From: DASYTH01 sp036002505
GTDB taxonomy: Bacteria; Actinomycetota; Actinomycetes; Mycobacteriales; Pseudonocardiaceae
Assembly: GCF_036002505.1 (NCBI RefSeq)
Contig: NZ_DASYTH010000218.1
Location: forward strand, 1-64,000
Length of the DNA stretch: 64,000 nt
Direction: 5' to 3'
The notes under the pieces are model-generated. The model searched no databases. It was not told the DNA's origin and saw only the letters and a program-made list of their open reading frames with translations. The first letter of the stretch is position 1; each line of letters opens with the position of its first letter. This document shows, piece after piece, positions 59,308-64,000 of this stretch. Position numbers and translations under genes: made by a program.

Positions 59308-60344
59308 GAATTCTCCGGTTCGACGCGCTGACCGGTCGTGAGCTGGACGCGTGGCACACGCTGCGCAAGGCCAACCCGGCGCTGGACAGCCCGTACTTCC
59401 ACCCCGGGTTCGCCGAGGCGGTGCACGCCAGCGGGCGGGACGTGCAGGTCGTGATCGCCGAGGACCGCGGCGACGTCACCGGGCTGCTGGCCGGCCACCG
59501 GGAGGGCGCGACGGTCCGGCCGGTCGGCTGGCCGGGCGCGGACTTCCAGGGTCCGGTGCTGGCGCCGGGCACCTCGTTCCCCGCGGCCGCGATGCTGACC
59601 GGCGGCGTGCGCGGTTTCGCGTTCGACCACCTGCTGGACGTGTGCCCGGACTTCGAGCCGGGCGTGGAGTCCCGGCGGGCCTCGCCGTACGTGGACACGA
59701 CCGGCGGGCTGGACGGCTACCTGGGCCGGGCTTCGCGCAGTGGCAAGGAGAACCTTGGACAGGCCCGCCGGCGGGCGCGCAAGGCGGAGAAGGAGCTGGG
59801 GCCGGTGCGGTTCGTCGCCGACAACCCCGACCCGGCGCTGCTGGACCGGGTCGTCGAGCTGAAGCGGGCGCAGTACGCGGCCACCGGGGCGCGGGACTAC
59901 TTCGCCGAGCCCCAGCGGATCGCGCTCGTCAAGCGGCTGCTGGACACCCGGGGCACCGGCTTCGGCGGCATCCTGTCCACTGTGCACGCCGGGCCCCACC
60001 TGATCGCCGCGCACTTCGGGATGCGCGCCGACCACGTGCTGCACTGGTGGTTTCCGGTCTACGACCCGGAGTTCGCGCACCTCGCGCCGGGCTGGATCCT
60101 GCTGCGCGAACTGGTCCAGACCGCGCCCGAACTCGGCTTCACCCGGATCGACCTCGGCCGCGGCGACGACGAGTACAAGCGCAGGGCCAAGACCGGCGAG
60201 GTCACGGTGAGCCAGGGCCTGTACACCCGCAGCCCGGTGCGCCGGATCCTGCGCCGCGCCCGCAACTCCGCCGTCGCGACGGCGAAATCCTCGGCAGTCG
60301 GGCCGGCCGCGCGCCGCGTCGTGCGCGCGATCCGGAACCGGTAA
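59304..60344 (+). CDS. GNAT/FemAB-like acyltransferase (BcsL/CelD type)
   Basis: The 346-residue cytosolic protein resembles the CelD/BcsL acyltransferase group of surface-polysaccharide clusters. Features include RKANPALDSPYFHPGFAEAV near residue 20, LGRASRSGKENLGQARRRARK near 142, ELKRAQYAATGARDYF near 188, FGMRADHVLHWWFPVYDPEF near 240 and FTRIDLGRGDDEYKR near 280. It may acylate a sugar or lipid intermediate. GTG 59304 overlaps the preceding stop (GTGA), so the operon is tightly coupled. Confidence 0.8.
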   Translation: MRILRFDALTGRELDAWHTLRKANPALDSPYFHPGFAEAVHASGRDVQVVIAEDRGDVTGLLAGHREGATVRPVGWPGADFQGPVLAPGTSFPAAAMLTGGVRGFAFDHLLDVCPDFEPGVESRRASPYVDTTGGLDGYLGRASRSGKENLGQARRRARKAEKELGPVRFVADNPDPALLDRVVELKRAQYAATGARDYFAEPQRIALVKRLLDTRGTGFGGILSTVHAGPHLIAAHFGMRADHVLHWWFPVYDPEFAHLAPGWILLRELVQTAPELGFTRIDLGRGDDEYKRRAKTGEVTVSQGLYTRSPVRRILRRARNSAVATAKSSAVGPAARRVVRAIRNR

Positions 60345-60429
60345 CGATCCAGCGCCGGCTCGCGACCCCTGGTGTGGGCCGGGCGTCCTGTCGCCGCGCG
60401 GCAGAGGGACGTACAGGAGGGTCCAACGA

Positions 60430-61729
<1,300 letters not shown>

Positions 61730-61746
<17 letters not shown>

Positions 61747-62923
61747 AGCACTGATCCTGGTGGAGAACCTTTCGGTGCCGTTCGACCGGAGGGTATGGCA
61801 GGAGAGCACGACGCTCCGCGACGCCGGGTGGGACGTGCACGTCATCTGTCCACAAGGGACGAAGCGGGACACCGAGCCGTACGTCGAGATCGACGGCGTG
61901 CAGATCCACCGCTACCCGCTGACCGCGGCCACCGGCGGCCCGCAGGGGTATGTCAAGGAGTACGGCTCGGCGCTCTGGCACACCTGGCGGCTGGCTCGAA
62001 AAGTTGCCGAAAGCCGACCGGTTGACGTCGTGCACGCGTGCAACCCGCCGGACCTGTTCTACCTGATCGCCAAGCGGCTCAAGCGAAAGGGCGCGCGGTT
62101 CGTGTTCGACCAGCACGACCTGGTGCCCGAGCTGTACCTGTCCCGGTTCGACCGCGGCGAGGATTTCCTCTACCGCGCGGTGTGCCGGCTCGAGCGCGCC
62201 ACCTACAAGGCCGCCGACGTGGTGATCGCCACCAACGAGAGCTACCGGGACGTGGCGCTGGCCCGCGGCGGCAAGCAGCCCGACGAGGTGTTCGTGGTGC
62301 GCAGCGCCCCGGCCGTGGAGCGGTTCCACCAGGTGCGGCCGGACGAGACGATCAAGCGCGGCAAGCCGTACCTGCTGTGCTACCTCGGTGTCATGGGCCC
62401 GCAGGACGGCGTGGACTACGCGCTGCGGGCACTGGCGAAGCTGCGCGACGAGCTGGGCCGCACCGACTGGCAGGCCGCCTTCGTCGGCGGCGGCGACACC
62501 TTCGACGCGATGGTCGCGCTGTCCAAAGAGCTGGGCCTGGCCGACCAGGTGGAGTTCACCGGCCGCATCCCGGACGCGGACCTGCTCCGCTATCTGTCCA
62601 CTTCGGACGTGTGCCTGGCACCGGACCCGCTCAACCCGCTCAACGACGTGTCCACCATGAACAAGATCATGGAGTACATGGCCATGTCGCGCCCCATCGT
62701 CTCGTTCGACCTGCGCGAGGCCCGGGTGTCCGCCGGGGAGGCCGCCGTCTACGCGCCGGCCAACGACGAGTCCGAGTTCGCCAAGCTCATCGCGAACCTG
62801 CTCGACGACCCCGCGGAGCGGGCCCGGATGGGTGAGCTCGGCCGCGAGCGCGTGGCCGGACCGCTGTCCTGGGCGAACTCCCGCAAGGCACTGCTGGCGG
62901 CGTACGCGGCGGCCACCCGTTAA
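61730..62923 (+). CDS. GT4 glycosyltransferase
   Basis: A 397-residue GT-B enzyme of the Exo/Wca type. N-terminal motif LSVPFDRRVWQESTTLRDAG, acceptor-domain VVHACNPPDLFYLIAKRLK and donor-domain YLGVMGPQDGVDYALRALAK and FTGRIPDADLLRYLSTSDVC are present. The conserved EX7E region appears as NDVSTMNKIMEYMAMSRPIV. TTG 61730 or 61736 start, overlapping the dehydrogenase gene by about 17 bases. It probably adds a sugar, perhaps a uronic acid, to the growing polysaccharide. Confidence 0.87.
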
Positions 62924-63747
62924 CGACTACTCACGTCTCGTGACCACGACGCCGAACCGCGCTTCGTCCGCGCCAGCAGCCGGTCGGCGGCGAGCACACC
63001 CAGATAGCAGGCCGCGTCCAGCGGGCTCACGGTGCGGCGGCGGATCAGCGCGGCGAGCGAACCCAGCCGCAGCCGGCCTTCGGCGGCCGGCTTGCCCAGC
63101 GCGGCCAGCTCGCGATTGCCCAACCGCACCCGCACCCGGCGGCGCAGGTGGGCCCGAACGGTGCGGGCCGGGCGCACCACCGAGCGCGCCCCGGGCACGA
63201 CCGCCCGCTCCTCGGCGGTGAAGCTGCGGTGCACCCAGCCGTCGTCGGAAATGAGGTCCGGCAAGGGAAAGGCCTGTGCGTGGCCGCGCTCGCCCAGCAT
63301 GTAGACGCCCACCCCGGCCAGCGCCCGGGACGGCGCCACGAGCGCGTCGTGCACCCGGTGCACCCGGCGGGCCACCCGGCCCGCGCCGCGGAGGTCCCAC
63401 TCCGGCACTGGCGCGGCGGCCAGCACGCCCGGCTTCTCCAGTGCGGCAACCAGAGCACGCACCGACGCCGCGGACAGCTCGACGTCGGCGTCCAGGTAGA
63501 CCCGGGGAAACGTCAGGCACGCCTCGTCACCGAGCCGGATCGCGTGCGGCTTGCCACCGATCGGGGTCTCCAGCACCCGCACGCCGGCCCGCTTGGCCGC
63601 CACCGCCGTGTCGTCCGTGCAGCCGTTGGCCACCACGACCACGTCCAGCTCGTCCGGCGCGGCGCCGGCGAACAGGGTGTCCAGGCACCGCCCGATGACG
63701 GCCGCCTCGTTGTGCGCGGGGATCACCACGCTGGCCACCGGCTTCAT
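62920..63747 (-). CDS. GT2 glycosyltransferase
   Basis: The 275-residue product is a GT-A type enzyme: VASVVIPAHNEAAVIGRCLD, VVVANGCTDDTA and metal-binding VYLDADVELS near residue 88. C-terminal parts (SDDGWVHRSF and RVRVRLGNRELAALGK) fit a sugar-adding or putative cell-wall transferase. It is on the opposite strand to its neighbours and its stop overlaps the GT4 stop by four bases. ATG 63747 is preferred over GTG 63756. Confidence 0.85.
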   Translation of the reverse strand: MKPVASVVIPAHNEAAVIGRCLDTLFAGAAPDELDVVVVANGCTDDTAVAAKRAGVRVLETPIGGKPHAIRLGDEACLTFPRVYLDADVELSAASVRALVAALEKPGVLAAAPVPEWDLRGAGRVARRVHRVHDALVAPSRALAGVGVYMLGERGHAQAFPLPDLISDDGWVHRSFTAEERAVVPGARSVVRPARTVRAHLRRRVRVRLGNRELAALGKPAAEGRLRLGSLAALIRRRTVSPLDAACYLGVLAADRLLARTKRGSASWSRDVSSR

Positions 63748-63776
63748 CGCCCACACCGACCAGGAAGGATGACCTC

Positions 63777-64000
63777 ATGAGAGTGGAGCGGACCGAGCTT
63801 GCCGGGGTGCTGCTGTTCGTCCCCGAACCGCACCGCGACGACCGCGGGCTGTTCACCCGGACGTTCGACGCGACCGTGGCCCGGCAGGCCGGCCTGGACC
63901 CGCACGCGTTCGTGCAGGACAGCCAGTCGCGGTCGCGGCAGGGCACGATCCGCGGGCTGCACGGGCGATCCGGCCGCGGCGAGGCGAAGCTGGTGCGCTG
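63777..64000 (+). CDS. rmlC: dTDP-4-dehydrorhamnose 3,5-epimerase, 5' end
   Basis: Only the first ~75 residues are inside the window. ELAGVLLFVPEPHRDDRGLF, TRTFDATVARQAGL, FVQDSQSRSRQGTIRGLHGR match the start of RmlC, including the conserved QDSQSRS and IRGLH where catalytic His is expected. GGAAGGA precedes the ATG by seven bases. It belongs to the rhamnose branch of the polysaccharide locus, divergent from the GT2 gene. Confidence 0.88.
   Translation, partial: MRVERTELAGVLLFVPEPHRDDRGLFTRTFDATVARQAGLDPHAFVQDSQSRSRQGTIRGLHGRSGRGEAKLVR

Overview
The window is high-GC actinobacterial DNA with dense, often overlapping genes, many GTG/TTG starts and mycothiol, GlgM/GlgC, TatB and SigE-RseA functions. 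The gene order from mshB to the MgtE/CBS protein follows the order I recall from memory for the Mycobacterium tuberculosis Rv1170-Rv1232 stretch. Together with the DUF397/XRE genes and CTGAATG-type inverted repeats this points to Pseudonocardiaceae, most like Amycolatopsis. The genus is an inference.

Layout. 1-4.8 kb: a secreted protein of unknown function, a frameshifted XRE/DUF5753 regulator with its DUF397 partner, a NUDIX hydrolase, and an ECF sigma factor with its DGPF/YCII partner. 4.9-6.4 kb: trpS preceded by a short leader ORF with tandem Trp codons and a complete-looking transcription attenuator, then a tiny Cys-rich protein and a DtxR/IdeR-like box. 6.4-14.5 kb: typA, a translationally coupled pair (CxxC-cluster protein and a putative HExxH protein carrying the LQRxAGN motif of eCIS-associated proteins), an orphan solute-binding lipoprotein and an XRE/NB-ARC/TPR regulator. 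15.3-23 kb: a peptide ABC importer (binding protein, DppB, DppC, two ATPases) followed by two extra DppB-like permeases.

23.2-31 kb: mshB, an Rv1171-like membrane protein, ferredoxin, dapC, a CHAD protein, dapD, a PIN/antitoxin module and dapE, so three steps of meso-diaminopimelate/lysine synthesis lie together. 30.8-35.2 kb: two LOG proteins, folP2-like, gpgS, a DivIVA-like protein and tag. 35.2-42.3 kb: enoyl-CoA hydratase, a PaaX regulator, DUF3117, a leucyl aminopeptidase, a GtrA protein, and divergent glgM/glgC for maltosyl-glucan synthesis. 42.4-51.3 kb: O-methyltransferase, the envelope-stress group sigE-rseA-htrA-tatB, mrp, MarR, DUF1003, an MgtE_N/CBS protein and an ArsR-type regulator. 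51.5-56.9 kb: two CitE/malyl-CoA-lyase-like enzymes, an SPFH protein, an acyl-CoA dehydrogenase and a YflT-like stress protein. 57.7-64 kb: a polysaccharide locus (deacetylase, three glycosyltransferases, acyltransferase, nucleotide-sugar dehydrogenase, start of rmlC).

Intergenic DNA is rich in repeats: a MITE-like element, a ~100-bp repeat pair, 21-bp arrays between two convergent gene pairs, a 33-bp array and perfect inverted repeats. Many genes seem leaderless, with a TANNNT box 5-8 nt upstream of the start codon. No rRNA, tRNA, CRISPR array or complete insertion sequence was seen.
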